A stretch of 64,000 nt of DNA from an uncultured Ruminococcus sp. (GCA_910577575.1 CAJTOG010000002.1:62001-126000), one strand, 5' to 3'; positions 7,231-16,446 are shown, counted from the first letter of the stretch. Translations and numbers: made by a program. Notes: a model not told the origin generated them from the letters alone.

Positions 7231-9522
7231 ATGGATATTAATAAAACTCTGGCACAGGAATTTAACTTACGTCAGGAACAGGTGGACAATACTATTGAGC
7301 TTATTGACGATGATAAAACAATACCATTTATCGCCCGTTACAGAAAAGAACTTACCGGCTCTCTTGATGACCAGATTCTCCGTGAACTTCATGACAGACT
7401 TATGTATCTGAGAAATCTTGAAAAGCGTAAGGAAGAGATACGCAGTGCAATAACCGAACAGGATAAAATGACTCCCGAAATCGAAAACGCCATTTCAACA
7501 GCTACGGCTCTTGTTGAAGTTGAAGACATTTATCGTCCGTTTAAGCCAAAACGCCGTACCCGTGCAAGCATAGCAAGAGAAAAAGGTCTTGAACCACTTG
7601 CAGCAATTATAATGGCACAGGAAAATTCTACAAACCCTGAAACAGAAGCTGTTACCTTTATCAGTGAAGAAAAAGGAGTTGAAGATATAAAAACAGCTAT
7701 TCAAGGAGCAATGGATATAATCGCAGAAGATATTTCTGATGATGCTGATGTACGTAAAAAGCTCCGTTCAGCAGTCAATGAAAAAGGTGAAATTATTTCA
7801 AAGGCAACTGACCCCGATGCTCAGAGCGTTTATATGAATTATTACGAATATTCCGAACCTGTTTCAAAAGTAGCAAATCATCGTGTTCTTGCACTTGACA
7901 GGGGTGAAAAGGAAGGATTTCTTAAAATATCCCTTACACTTGATGAATCAACTGCAACCGATATTATTCTTAATAAATATATCAAGTCTAACAATTCATG
8001 CGGAGAAATTGTGCGTGCTGCTGCCGAGGACAGTTATAAAAGACTTATTTTTCCATCCATTGAGCGTGAAATCCGTTCTGAAATGACTGCAAAGGCTGCT
8101 GAGGATTCAATAAAGGTTTTTGCATCAAATTTAAGACAGCTCCTACTCCAGCCACCGCTTAAAAACAGTGTAATTCTCGGACTCGACCCAGGCTACAGGA
8201 CAGGCTGTAAAGTTGCTGTAATTGATTCAACCGGAAAAGTTCTCGATACCAATGTAATCTACTGTACCCCAGGACCTAAGACAAATATTGAATATTCAAA
8301 AAAAATACTAAAAAACTTGATAAACAAGCATAATGTTACAACTATCTCTATCGGAAATGGCACTGCCTCACGTGAGACAGAACAATTTGCCGCTGAACTT
8401 ATCAAGGAAATTCCACAGCAAATAAGCTACATGGTAGTAAGCGAAGCAGGTGCGTCCGTTTATTCTGCATCCAAACTTGCGGCTGACGAATTTCCTGAAT
8501 ATGATGTATCACTCAGAAGTGCGGTATCAATTGCACGCCGTCTGCAAGACCCACTTGCTGAACTCGTAAAAATTGAACCGAAAGCTATGGGGGTCGGACA
8601 GTATCAGCATGATATGCCACAGGCACGTATGAACGATGCTCTTTCAGGTGTTGTAGAGGACTGCGTAAACTCCGTAGGTGTTGACCTAAATACAGCTTCC
8701 CATTCGCTTCTTTCATATATTTCAGGAATCAACTCCACTGTTGCCAAAAATATAGTTGCATATCGTGAAGAAAATGGCAGATTCAACGACAGGAAAGAAC
8801 TGATGAAAGTGCCAAAACTCGGCAAAAAAGCATTTGAACAGTGTGCAGGATTTTTAAGAGTACGTGAAGGAAAAAATCCTCTTGATAATACTGCTGTTCA
8901 CCCTGAAAGCTATAATGCTGCTTCTGCACTTCTTACTGAATGCGGATTCACTCTTGCCGATATTTCAAACGGAAGAGCTGCTGGAATCTCTGAAAAAGCT
9001 GAAGTTGTCGGAATTGAAAATATCAGTGCAAAACTTGAAATTGGCATTCCCACTCTTACTGATATTATAAGTGAACTCAAAAAACCGGGACGTGACCTGC
9101 GTGATGAACTTCCTCCGCCACTTCTCAGAAACGGCGATATCATGGAAATAAAAGATTTGAAAGTCGGAATGGAACTTGTCGGAACAGTTCGCAATATTAT
9201 TGATTTCGGTGCTTTTGTTGATATTGGTGTACATGAAGACGGTCTTGTTCATGTTTCAGAAATCTGTTCACGGTATATCAAACATCCTCTTGAAGCAGTA
9301 AAAGTCGGGGAAATAGTAAAGACAAGGGTTATTGATGTTGACCTTAAAAGAAACAGAATATCTCTTACTATGCGTCTGAATGATGAAGAAGAGAAAAAAT
9401 CTGAGAAAAAGCAGAACGGCAAACCTAAAAAATCAGGCAAGCAGAAATATGAAAAACGTGAAAAAAAAGGATTTGATGCAAATAAAATTCACAACAGTGC
9501 ATTCAAAATAAAGAAAAAATAA
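7231..9522 (+). CDS. tex: Tex-family RNA-binding transcription accessory protein
   Basis: The 763-aa protein shows the full Tex layout: an N-terminal helical region (residues ~1-200), a YqgF/RNase H-like domain (LDPGYRTGCKVAVID at about 320), helix-hairpin-helix motifs (around 490-560; NIVAYREENGRF, LMKVPKLGKKAFEQ), and an S1 RNA-binding domain (about 650-725; GTVRNIIDFGAFVDIGVHEDGLVHVS). A Lys-rich tail follows. Tex binds nucleic acids in the cytoplasm and affects transcription and RNA processing; in some Gram-positives it is linked to toxin or stress gene expression. It has its own promoter and is followed closely by the Sel1 remnant. Start ATG 7231 lies behind GGAAAGGA. Confidence 0.95.
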   Translation: MDINKTLAQEFNLRQEQVDNTIELIDDDKTIPFIARYRKELTGSLDDQILRELHDRLMYLRNLEKRKEEIRSAITEQDKMTPEIENAISTATALVEVEDIYRPFKPKRRTRASIAREKGLEPLAAIIMAQENSTNPETEAVTFISEEKGVEDIKTAIQGAMDIIAEDISDDADVRKKLRSAVNEKGEIISKATDPDAQSVYMNYYEYSEPVSKVANHRVLALDRGEKEGFLKISLTLDESTATDIILNKYIKSNNSCGEIVRAAAEDSYKRLIFPSIEREIRSEMTAKAAEDSIKVFASNLRQLLLQPPLKNSVILGLDPGYRTGCKVAVIDSTGKVLDTNVIYCTPGPKTNIEYSKKILKNLINKHNVTTISIGNGTASRETEQFAAELIKEIPQQISYMVVSEAGASVYSASKLAADEFPEYDVSLRSAVSIARRLQDPLAELVKIEPKAMGVGQYQHDMPQARMNDALSGVVEDCVNSVGVDLNTASHSLLSYISGINSTVAKNIVAYREENGRFNDRKELMKVPKLGKKAFEQCAGFLRVREGKNPLDNTAVHPESYNAASALLTECGFTLADISNGRAAGISEKAEVVGIENISAKLEIGIPTLTDIISELKKPGRDLRDELPPPLLRNGDIMEIKDLKVGMELVGTVRNIIDFGAFVDIGVHEDGLVHVSEICSRYIKHPLEAVKVGEIVKTRVIDVDLKRNRISLTMRLNDEEEKKSEKKQNGKPKKSGKQKYEKREKKGFDANKIHNSAFKIKKK

Positions 9523-9547
9523 TTCATTGAAACGAAGGGAATTATAT

Positions 9548-9876
9548 ATGTCTGATAATATCTATACAGCCCAAGAACTTGAATATTTAAAGAAATCAAC
9601 CGAAAACGGAAACACAGATGCACAATATGAAATCGGTTATTATTATGAATACATTGATGCAACAGAAAAAATATGACAAAAGCTTTTGAATTTTATAAAA
9701 AATCTGCTGAAAACGGAATTTCGCAAGCCCAGCTCGCCCTTGGCTGCTGCTACAAATTCGGAAAAGGAACAGAAAAAAATCTTATTGAATCTGTTCATTG
9801 GTACCTGAAAACATACGACAACAGAGACACTTTTGCCGAAAACGCACTGAAAGAACTGATTAAAAACAATCAATAA
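9548..9876 (+). pseudogene. Sel1-repeat protein, interrupted by a one-base frameshift
   Basis: Reading starts at ATG 9548 behind GAAGGGA and gives 42 residues with the start of a Sel1/TPR-like repeat (DAQYEIGYYYEY), then hits TGA at 9674-9676. The rest of the gene continues in the -1 frame from within the A6 run at 9666-9671: ...TEKN, MTKAFEFYKKSAENG, SQAQLALGCCYKFGKGTEKN. Adding one A joins both parts into a ~109-residue protein with two good Sel1 repeats, which normally form helical protein-interaction scaffolds. The defect could be a sequencing or assembly error, a real mutation, or slippage-dependent expression. It sits 25 bases after tex and is probably co-transcribed. Confidence 0.75.
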
Positions 9877-9928
9877 TTAAAAAAACAATCTTTTTGTTAT
9901 ATATTTATAATAAATTCACAAAAAACGC

Positions 9929-9957
9929 TTGACTTTTTATAAAGTACATGATACAAT
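9929..9957 (+). promoter_or_regulatory. sigma-A promoter of the HD-domain/GH13 pair
   Basis: TTGACT (9929-9934) and TACAAT (9952-9957) with 17-bp spacing, about 50 bases before the TTG start of the HD-domain gene. Confidence 0.7.
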
Positions 9958-10008
9958 TATTGATATTTATAATAAAATTTATTTATCTTTCCGAAAGGAG
10001 TGAAATAA

Positions 10009-10605
10009 TTGACAGCAAGAGAAGAATTTATCTCAATCTATAATGAAAATATAAAGCGTACCGGAGCGGACAGACTTCTTGAATTTCTTAAAAAATCCGA
10101 TTTTTTCACTGCTCCATGCAGTACACGCTATCATGGTGCGTATGAAGGCGGTCTTGTTGAACACAGCGTCAACGTTTATCACTGTCTTAAAGACTATCTT
10201 TCCCGTCCACGCACAAAAGAACTTTACAGCATGAACTTTTCTGACGAAACTATTGCTATAGTTGCACTGCTTCATGATGTATGCAAGATAAATTTCTATA
10301 CAACTGAAGTCCGTAACCGCAAGAATGAAGAAACAGGAAAATGGGAAAAATACAATGCCTATACAATAGATGATACTCTTCCTTATGGTCACGGTGAAAA
10401 ATCCGTATATATCATATCCGGCTATTTTTATGGTGACAGCAGGCTTACCCGTGATGAAGCCTGTGCTATACGCTGGCATATGGGTTTTTCAGGAATTGAA
10501 GATAAAAACACTATAGGCAAAGCTCTTGAAATGTACCCTCTTGCCTTTGCCCTCTCAGTTGCTGATATGGAAGCTTCCTACTTCATTGAAGGAAGCCGAA
10601 AATAA
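10009..10605 (+). CDS. HD-domain phosphohydrolase-like protein
   Basis: The 198-aa protein starts at TTG 10009, eight bases after a strong AAAGGAG. Metal-binding residues of the HD superfamily are present: His in GGLVEHSVNVYHCL (about residue 50), the paired LLHDVCKI (about 88) and a later His in IRWHMGF (about 160). HD proteins are metal-dependent phosphohydrolases acting on nucleotides or other phosphate esters in the cytosol; stand-alone versions like this often lack a known substrate. It is followed 24 bases later by the GH13 gene and shares its promoter. No other domain is visible, so the substrate is open. Confidence 0.8.
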   Translation: MTAREEFISIYNENIKRTGADRLLEFLKKSDFFTAPCSTRYHGAYEGGLVEHSVNVYHCLKDYLSRPRTKELYSMNFSDETIAIVALLHDVCKINFYTTEVRNRKNEETGKWEKYNAYTIDDTLPYGHGEKSVYIISGYFYGDSRLTRDEACAIRWHMGFSGIEDKNTIGKALEMYPLAFALSVADMEASYFIEGSRK

Positions 10606-10629
10606 ATTTTAAAATAAGGAGACCTAAAA

Positions 10630-12234
10630 ATGAATTGGTACGATAATGCCATAATTTATCACATTTATCCGCTCGGATTCTGCGGAGCACCAAAATTCAA
10701 CAATTTCAACAGCGAAGAAATAACCTATCGTCTTGATAAAGTTATCGACTGGATTCCTCATCTTCTGGAAATGAATGTCGATGCTGTTTATTTCGGACCT
10801 GTTTTCGAATCGGTTGAACACGGTTACGATACTGTTGACTATAAAAAAATTGACCGCCGGCTTGGTGACAACGATTCCTTTAAGAATATCTGCGATAAAC
10901 TTCATGAAGCAGGCATCAGAGTTATTCTTGACGGTGTTTTCAATCACGTCGGACGAAAATTCCCTCAGTTTGTAGACGTTCAGGAAAAGTTACAGGGTTC
11001 AGGCTACTGCGACTGGTTTCAAAATCTAAATTTCGGCGGACAGTCCCCTTGCGGAGACCCTTTCTGGTACGAAGGCTGGAACGGTCACTTTAATCTTGTA
11101 AAGCTCAACCTGAGAAATGTAGGAGTATGTGACCATATTATTGACGCTGTAAATTATTGGATTGAACATTTCGGCATTGATGGTATCAGATTTGATGCGG
11201 CTGACTGCATTGATTTTAATTTCTTTAAGAGAATACGTGATTTCTGTAAAGGTAAAAAGCACGATTTCTGGCTTATGGGTGAAATTATCCACGGAGATTA
11301 CAACCGCTGGGCTAATCCTGAAATGCTTGACAGCGTTACAAACTATGAATGCTACAAAGGAATCTATTCATCACATAATGATAAAAACTATTATGAAATA
11401 GACTACTCCATTAACCGTCAGTCCGGTTCAAACGGCGGTATTTACAGAAATATAAATCTATATAACTTTGTTGACAACCATGATGTCAACAGGCTTGCAA
11501 GTACTGTTGTTAATCCTGCTCATCTCCCGCTTATTTATACTCTTATGTATACAATGCCCGGTATACCATCAATTTACTATGGAAGCGAGTATGGCATTCA
11601 GGGACGAAAAGAAAACAATTCCGACGATGGTCTGCGTCCATGCCTTTATCTTGAAGATATGGAGCGTGAAAATACTGCACTTTATAAGCATATTGTAAAG
11701 CTCGGACGTATTTACAGAGCTTATCCATCACTCCGAACAGGCTCTTATGAAAGATTGCAGATTACAAATCAGCAGATTCTTTTCAAGAAGGTTCAGGGAG
11801 AACAGACTGTATATGTAGCACTCAATCTTGCTGACTATCAGTATGATTTCAATTTCCAGACTCATCTTCCGGCACTCGTTGATGTACTAAGTGCAAATCA
11901 GGTGCAGGTTGAAAACGGCAGTGCTCATATTCATATGCCACCATTTTCTGCAATGATTATAGTTTCAGACGATATTGTAAATACTGAACCTGAAGCTGTC
12001 TCTGTTCATGAAGAAAACAATGATTCTGAAACAGAAATTGTTATCGGTGCACATTACCGTCACTATAAAGGCGGAGAATATGAAATAATTGTAACCGCAC
12101 GGCACAGTGAAAACAATGAGGACCTTGTTGTATACAGAAATATTAATGATGGTACCGTATGGGCAAGACCAAAGGCTATATTCTGCGGAAAAGCAGGAGA
12201 CGGCACTATAAGAAGATTCGTCAAGCTTCAATAA
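10630..12234 (+). CDS. GH13 alpha-amylase-family glycosidase with a C-terminal DUF1653 domain
   Basis: In this 534-aa protein residues 1-~440 form a GH13 catalytic unit. The four conserved regions are readable: DGVFNHVG, GIRFDAADCI (nucleophile Asp), GEIIHG (acid/base Glu) and FVDNHDVNRL. There is no signal peptide, so it should act on imported malto-oligosaccharides or cyclodextrins in the cytosol, as neopullulanases and maltodextrin glucosidases do. The last ~65 residues (GAHYRHYKGGEYEIIVTARHSE, then LVVYRN and VWARP) match the small DUF1653 family, usually a separate protein. That fusion is unusual. It shares a promoter with the HD-domain gene and ends at a strong terminator. Confidence 0.87.
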   Translation: MNWYDNAIIYHIYPLGFCGAPKFNNFNSEEITYRLDKVIDWIPHLLEMNVDAVYFGPVFESVEHGYDTVDYKKIDRRLGDNDSFKNICDKLHEAGIRVILDGVFNHVGRKFPQFVDVQEKLQGSGYCDWFQNLNFGGQSPCGDPFWYEGWNGHFNLVKLNLRNVGVCDHIIDAVNYWIEHFGIDGIRFDAADCIDFNFFKRIRDFCKGKKHDFWLMGEIIHGDYNRWANPEMLDSVTNYECYKGIYSSHNDKNYYEIDYSINRQSGSNGGIYRNINLYNFVDNHDVNRLASTVVNPAHLPLIYTLMYTMPGIPSIYYGSEYGIQGRKENNSDDGLRPCLYLEDMERENTALYKHIVKLGRIYRAYPSLRTGSYERLQITNQQILFKKVQGEQTVYVALNLADYQYDFNFQTHLPALVDVLSANQVQVENGSAHIHMPPFSAMIIVSDDIVNTEPEAVSVHEENNDSETEIVIGAHYRHYKGGEYEIIVTARHSENNEDLVVYRNINDGTVWARPKAIFCGKAGDGTIRRFVKLQ

Positions 12235-12247
12235 ATACAATAAACAA

Positions 12248-12279
12248 AACCGGAAGTAAAAAAAGCTTCCGGTTTTTTA
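12248..12279 (+). terminator. Rho-independent terminator after the GH13 gene
   Basis: The stem AACCGGAAG/CTTCCGGTT is followed by a T run, 13 bases after the stop codon. Confidence 0.9.
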
Positions 12280-12388
12280 TTTTTATGTGATATTTCAGTT
12301 CCTGAAATCATTTTATATACAGAAAGAAATTGATTTTCATGCCCATTGTTATAAAAAACGACTTTTAATCTAACTGAATTAAAAATTA

Positions 12389-12418
12389 TTGAATAATTCA
12401 AGAAAATCTGCTTATAAT
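12389..12418 (+). promoter_or_regulatory. sigma-A promoter of the 50-aa gene
   Basis: TTGAAT (12389-12394) and consensus TATAAT (12413-12418) with 18-bp spacing, about 60 bases before the mini-gene. It supports independent transcription. Confidence 0.65.
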
Positions 12419-12479
12419 ATATCCGCAGGGTTAATACCTGAATTTATTCCGTAACATTATACGGAGAAAGGTGGATATT

Positions 12480-12632
12480 ATGAGCCACAAAAACAAATCA
12501 TCACAGTCCAAATATGACAATAAGTCAAAAAACAACTTTACTGACAAATCAGATAATCACTGCAACAACAACTCAAACAACAACAGCTACAGCGACAAAT
12601 CCGACAGCGATTCCCAGAATTATTCAGATTAA
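12480..12632 (+). CDS. 50-aa Asn/Ser/Lys/Asp-rich small protein
   Basis: The ORF has an ATG at 12480 after a clear RBS (GAGAAAGGTGG). The 50-residue product is low-complexity and highly hydrophilic, made mostly of Asn, Ser, Lys and Asp with a single Cys and no hydrophobic segment (it begins MSHKNKSSQSKYDNK and ends QNYSD). It is likely disordered. It has its own promoter and terminator, so it is an independent unit. It sits just upstream of the spore-coat genes, and small Asn/Ser-rich proteins occur in spores, but there is no direct evidence of such a role. I do not recognise a family. Confidence 0.6.
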   Translation: MSHKNKSSQSKYDNKSKNNFTDKSDNHCNNNSNNNSYSDKSDSDSQNYSD

Positions 12633-12655
12633 TATAAAAATTCACTGAACTTCAA

Positions 12656-12694
12656 AAAACTCCTATGGTACAAGAAAACCATAGGAGTTTTTTT
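12656..12694 (+). terminator. Rho-independent terminator after the 50-aa gene
   Basis: A long stem (about 14 bp; core ACTCCTATGGT/ACCATAGGAGT) and seven T. It contains the ATG at 12665 that opens the long sipL frame, which argues against that ATG as a start. Confidence 0.9.
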
Positions 12695-12808
12695 ATACTA
12701 CATAAAAACAGTTATAAGCCTTATGTTTTTACCGTCTCTGATTTTTTATGCATACTTGTACAGAATCATGAATATATTTTTACAAAGCAATTTTTCAAGG
12801 AGGCTACT

Positions 12809-14350
12809 ATGGATTTTAAAATCAACAGAGAAACAGTCCCCGCTGCTGAGGCTGTCTACAGTGGAATACAGGAACAGGGTATCGAACTTGATTATATACT
12901 CCCCGATTACTATCCCGATATTTTCCGGCTTGTCCGCTGTGAATTATGCCCTGTTATTACATCTTATTCTATAAACGGCGATAAGCTTTCATATGAACTG
13001 CAATGTGAAATAAAACTGCTTTACTGCGGAGAAAACGGAGGTTCACTCCAATATATTTCACAAAGGCAGAATTTTTCAAAATCTCTGGATTTGGGTAAAT
13101 TCCCAGATTCTCCGGAAGTCCGGCTTTCTGCAAAAGCTGACCATGTAAATTTCAGGGCAGTAAATAAACGCAGACTTGATATACGCGGAGCAGTTTCCAT
13201 AAAAATCAGCGTTACAGGAGAAAAAAATCAGGAAGTAATTTCTGATGCTTTCGGAATGAACATACAACTTAAAAAAATTCCTGTAAAATATGCTTCTCAG
13301 AAACTTACCGCTGAAAAAATCATACAACTTACAGAAGAAACAGAGCTTTCAGCAGCTCAGTCACCCGTAAACAGTATTATACGTTCTGAATGCAATATCG
13401 GAGAATGCGAAAGAAAAATAATATCAGGCAAACTTCTTGCAAAAGGTGAAATAATTTTCAAACTGCTGTATTCCTGCGATTCAGTTATCGAACAGCTTGA
13501 TTTCTCCATGCCGTTCAGTCAGATTGTTGATATGGACGGAATTGACGAAACCTTTGAATGCAGTATCACAGCAGAGATAATAAACTGCAATATAACAGTA
13601 TCCGCTGATAAAAACGGCGATAACCGCATTATCAAATTCGAGCCTGAACTTCGTCTGAACTGCCGTGCAGTCAAGAACTCTGAAATTATGATTGCAACCG
13701 ACGCATATTCTACTGTCTATCCCTGTGAAACAGAATTTTCTGTTGTCAGTGCAGAACAGCTTCCTGTTATATATGCCGAAAGTTTCCGACATACAGCAAA
13801 GATTGCAGAGGGTGACTCCGCACCAAAAACAGTATATGCAATGTGGTGCAATCCGAAAAATATAAATACCCGTCTTGGAAACGGCGGAAAATCAGTAATT
13901 ATTTCGGGTATGCTTACCTATTCAATGGCTGCTGAAGATTCATCAGGAACAATTATAATGCCTGACCATGACGAAGCTTTTGAAGAAACTCTTGAAATAG
14001 GAGACGACCTTTCAGATTCAACGGTAACATCTGAAATTTCAGGAATTTCTGTCTCCTATAACATAACTTCCGAGGGTATACTCAATGCAAAAGCCGATAT
14101 TTCAGTAAAAATCAGTGCAGGAAATTCATCTGAAATAAAAGCCCTTACAGGTATAACAATTGATGATACGGTAAAAAAACAGCGTGACGGAGATTATGCT
14201 ATAAAACTGTATTTCGGAACTGAAAATGAAGACATATGGGAAATCGCCAAACGGTGCAGTACAGGAGTTGACGCTATTATGGAAGAAAATGACCTTACTT
14301 CCGAACGTCTTGAAAGCGGATGTATGCTGCTGATTCCCATTAAAGAATAA
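12809..14350 (+). CDS. sipL: SipL-like spore coat morphogenesis protein (SPOCS/DUF3794 + LysM)
   Basis: The frame is open from 12665, but the real start is ATG 12809, which follows AAGGAGG by six bases; the earlier ATG lies inside a terminator hairpin. The resulting 513-aa protein has repeated DUF3794/SPOCS modules through most of its length (first near residues 25-110, with LDYILPDYYPDIFRLV) and a C-terminal LysM domain (about 465-512, EDIWEIAKRCSTGVDAIMEEN). This is the layout of clostridial SipL, which binds SpoIVA through its LysM domain and is needed for coat assembly around the forespore. spoIVA follows 12 bases later, so the partners form an operon. Expression is presumably in the mother cell. 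Confidence 0.85.
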   Translation: MDFKINRETVPAAEAVYSGIQEQGIELDYILPDYYPDIFRLVRCELCPVITSYSINGDKLSYELQCEIKLLYCGENGGSLQYISQRQNFSKSLDLGKFPDSPEVRLSAKADHVNFRAVNKRRLDIRGAVSIKISVTGEKNQEVISDAFGMNIQLKKIPVKYASQKLTAEKIIQLTEETELSAAQSPVNSIIRSECNIGECERKIISGKLLAKGEIIFKLLYSCDSVIEQLDFSMPFSQIVDMDGIDETFECSITAEIINCNITVSADKNGDNRIIKFEPELRLNCRAVKNSEIMIATDAYSTVYPCETEFSVVSAEQLPVIYAESFRHTAKIAEGDSAPKTVYAMWCNPKNINTRLGNGGKSVIISGMLTYSMAAEDSSGTIIMPDHDEAFEETLEIGDDLSDSTVTSEISGISVSYNITSEGILNAKADISVKISAGNSSEIKALTGITIDDTVKKQRDGDYAIKLYFGTENEDIWEIAKRCSTGVDAIMEENDLTSERLESGCMLLIPIKE

Positions 14351-14362
14351 AAGGAGAATATT

Positions 14363-15838
14363 ATGGCTAAAGATATTTACAGCAGTATTGCTGAACGTAC
14401 AGGCGGCGATATTTATATCGGAGTTGTCGGACCTGTCCGCACAGGCAAATCTACTTTTATCAAGAGATTCATGGAATCCCTTGTTATACCGAATATCAAA
14501 AGTGAATTTATGAAGGAACGTGCTCTTGACGAACTTCCGCAGTCTGCTGCCGGAAAAACTATTATGACCACTGAACCTAAATTCATTCCGGAAGAAGCTG
14601 TTGAAGTAAGTCTCGGAGATGGTGCGGCATTCAATGTAAGACTGATTGACTGTGTAGGATACATAGTTCCCAGCTCAATCGGATATATTGAGAACGAACA
14701 GCCCAGAATGGTGATGACATCATGGTTTGATGAAGAAATTCCATTCAATATGGCTGCTGAAATAGGTACTCAGAAAGTAATAACAGACCATTCAACCATT
14801 GGTCTTGTTGTTACGACTGACGGCACAATTTCTGATATTCCAAGAAGCGAATATGAAGAATGCGAAGAACGTGTTATAGGAGAACTCAGGTCACTTGGCA
14901 AACCATTTGTCGTAGTTATGAATACTGTCAATCCGACAGCACCGGAAGCCAGAAACCTTGCTGCACTTCTTTCTGACAAGTACGATACAAAAGTTATGCC
15001 CGTAAACTGCCTGAGTCTTGACGAAAATGATATACGTGAAATTATAAGGGAAATCCTTTACAGTTTTCCTGTCCGTGAGATTAATATCCGTACTGCCCGC
15101 TGGATAAATACCCTTGAAAAAGGTCATTGGCTTAAAACTGATATTCTTAACTGTATACGTGAAGCTGCAAAAAATATCCGGCTTGTTCGTGAAGCAGAAT
15201 CAGCTGCCGAAGCTATGGAACAATGTCCTCATATCATAAGTGCATCTGCAACCTCAATTGATTTGGGCAAGGGTGCAGTAACAATAACCGCCGAACTTGA
15301 CAGCAGTCTGTTTTATAAAATTATAGGTGAGGCAACAGGAATAGAACTTGAAAGTGAAAGTGACCTTATGCCGTTGCTTATGGAACTCAACAACATTAAG
15401 AAAAAATATAACCGTATAGCAGCAGCACTTGACGAAGTTGAAGCTACAGGATATGGAATTGTCATGCCTGAACTTGAAGAACTGACACTTGAAGAACCAA
15501 AAATCATAAAACAGGGCGGAAAATATGGAGTAAAACTTAAAGCATCCGCACCGTCCATACATATGATGAGGGCGAATATAAATACTACCGTTTCTCCTAT
15601 TGTCGGAACGGAAAAACAGTCTGAGGAACTTATTATGTACTTGCTTGACGGCTTTGATGACAATCCGACAAAAATATGGGAAAGCAATATTTTCGGAAAA
15701 TCACTGCATGAACTTGTAAATGAAGGACTTCACAACAAGCTTTATAAAATGCCGATTGATGCAAGAATGAAACTTCAGGAAACACTTGAACGCATTATTA
15801 ATGACGGATGCAGCGGACTGATTTGTTTTCTGTTATAA
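14363..15838 (+). CDS. spoIVA: stage IV sporulation protein A (coat basement-layer ATPase)
   Basis: The 491-aa protein is almost exactly the length of SpoIVA from other spore formers. The N-terminal third is a TRAFAC-like NTPase: Walker A GPVRTGKST (about residues 23-31), a threonine-rich switch region (AAGKTIMTTEPKF) and LIDCVGYIVPSSIGY. SpoIVA hydrolyses ATP to polymerise on the outer forespore membrane and forms the platform for the spore coat. The C-terminal region, which carries the polymerisation and membrane-targeting functions, is complete. RBS AAAGGAG precedes the ATG. Co-transcription with sipL fits the direct partnership of the two proteins. Confidence 0.96.
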   Translation: MAKDIYSSIAERTGGDIYIGVVGPVRTGKSTFIKRFMESLVIPNIKSEFMKERALDELPQSAAGKTIMTTEPKFIPEEAVEVSLGDGAAFNVRLIDCVGYIVPSSIGYIENEQPRMVMTSWFDEEIPFNMAAEIGTQKVITDHSTIGLVVTTDGTISDIPRSEYEECEERVIGELRSLGKPFVVVMNTVNPTAPEARNLAALLSDKYDTKVMPVNCLSLDENDIREIIREILYSFPVREINIRTARWINTLEKGHWLKTDILNCIREAAKNIRLVREAESAAEAMEQCPHIISASATSIDLGKGAVTITAELDSSLFYKIIGEATGIELESESDLMPLLMELNNIKKKYNRIAAALDEVEATGYGIVMPELEELTLEEPKIIKQGGKYGVKLKASAPSIHMMRANINTTVSPIVGTEKQSEELIMYLLDGFDDNPTKIWESNIFGKSLHELVNEGLHNKLYKMPIDARMKLQETLERIINDGCSGLICFLL

Positions 15839-15842
15839 CAAA

Positions 15843-15876
15843 AAAGCAGGCTTACCCAATTGGGTGAACCTGCTTT
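15843..15876. terminator. bidirectional hairpin between convergent spoIVA and the membrane-protein gene
   Basis: An outer stem AAAGCAGG/CCTGCTTT encloses a second ACCCAATTGGGT palindrome. The T run is better in leftward reading (six T), so it mainly serves the leftward operon, with weak function for spoIVA. Confidence 0.75.
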
Positions 15877-15891
15877 AACATTTTCATTACC

Positions 15892-16428
15892 TTAACCGTA
15901 TATCGGATTATACATCGGCATTATATTATTCAAAACAATAATTACGGCAATAACTGCAATACACAAAGGAAGTGCAAGGTATTTCTGCAAATTAAACAAC
16001 ACAGCCTGTATTTTATCCGGAATATTTACATCGCTTAGAACCGTAAAAATTACAAGGGCTAAAAATCCGGAGAAAGCAAGCGAACATAAAATTACGAAAT
16101 TAGCAAAATTTCCGCCTGCCGATGATTCTCCGTAGTCTGGTATAATCCAGTTGAGCGAACGAATCGAAAATTTCATTTTTATCTGCAAATACCAGAATAA
16201 AACCGTAAAAGGAACTGACAGAATAATTTTTGCAAAAGCCTGTTTCAGTGTTGTGCTGTATACTGACAAACCTGTAATAAATGCAGATATTGCCGGAATT
16301 ATAACCATCGGTATTATGACGTTATCAAGTTTAATCAATAATATTTCATTAAGGAAATGAACGGGCAAAAGCAATACAGCAATCTGAAATGCACCGATTA
16401 AAGACTGAAACAATGATTTTTCTTTCAT
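15892..16428 (-). CDS. multi-pass membrane protein of unknown function
   Basis: The start is placed at ATG 16428 (MKEKSLFQSLIG) because a strong GGAGGTG lies upstream of it; an in-frame ATG at 16446 overlaps that RBS. The 178-aa product has about five membrane segments (approximately residues 8-28, 35-55, 62-80, 108-128 and 145-167) and no recognised motif. It is the last gene of the LCP-tatD-PP2C operon, 18 bases after the phosphatase, and resembles Yip1-type or other small integral membrane families only superficially. The function is unknown. Confidence 0.65.
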   Translation of the reverse strand: MKEKSLFQSLIGAFQIAVLLLPVHFLNEILLIKLDNVIIPMVIIPAISAFITGLSVYSTTLKQAFAKIILSVPFTVLFWYLQIKMKFSIRSLNWIIPDYGESSAGGNFANFVILCSLAFSGFLALVIFTVLSDVNIPDKIQAVLFNLQKYLALPLCIAVIAVIIVLNNIMPMYNPIYG

Positions 16429-16446
16429 AATATTCCACACCTCCAA

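Noticed and set aside
12665..12808. N-terminal extension of the sipL frame
   Set aside because: Its ATG sits in a terminator hairpin and has no RBS; the ATG at 12809 has AAGGAGG in the right place and opens the SipL domain directly.
12692..12808. Sigma-E promoter before sipL
   Set aside because: A CATACTTG block near 12750 resembles the -10, but no matching -35 lies at the required spacing, so no call was made.
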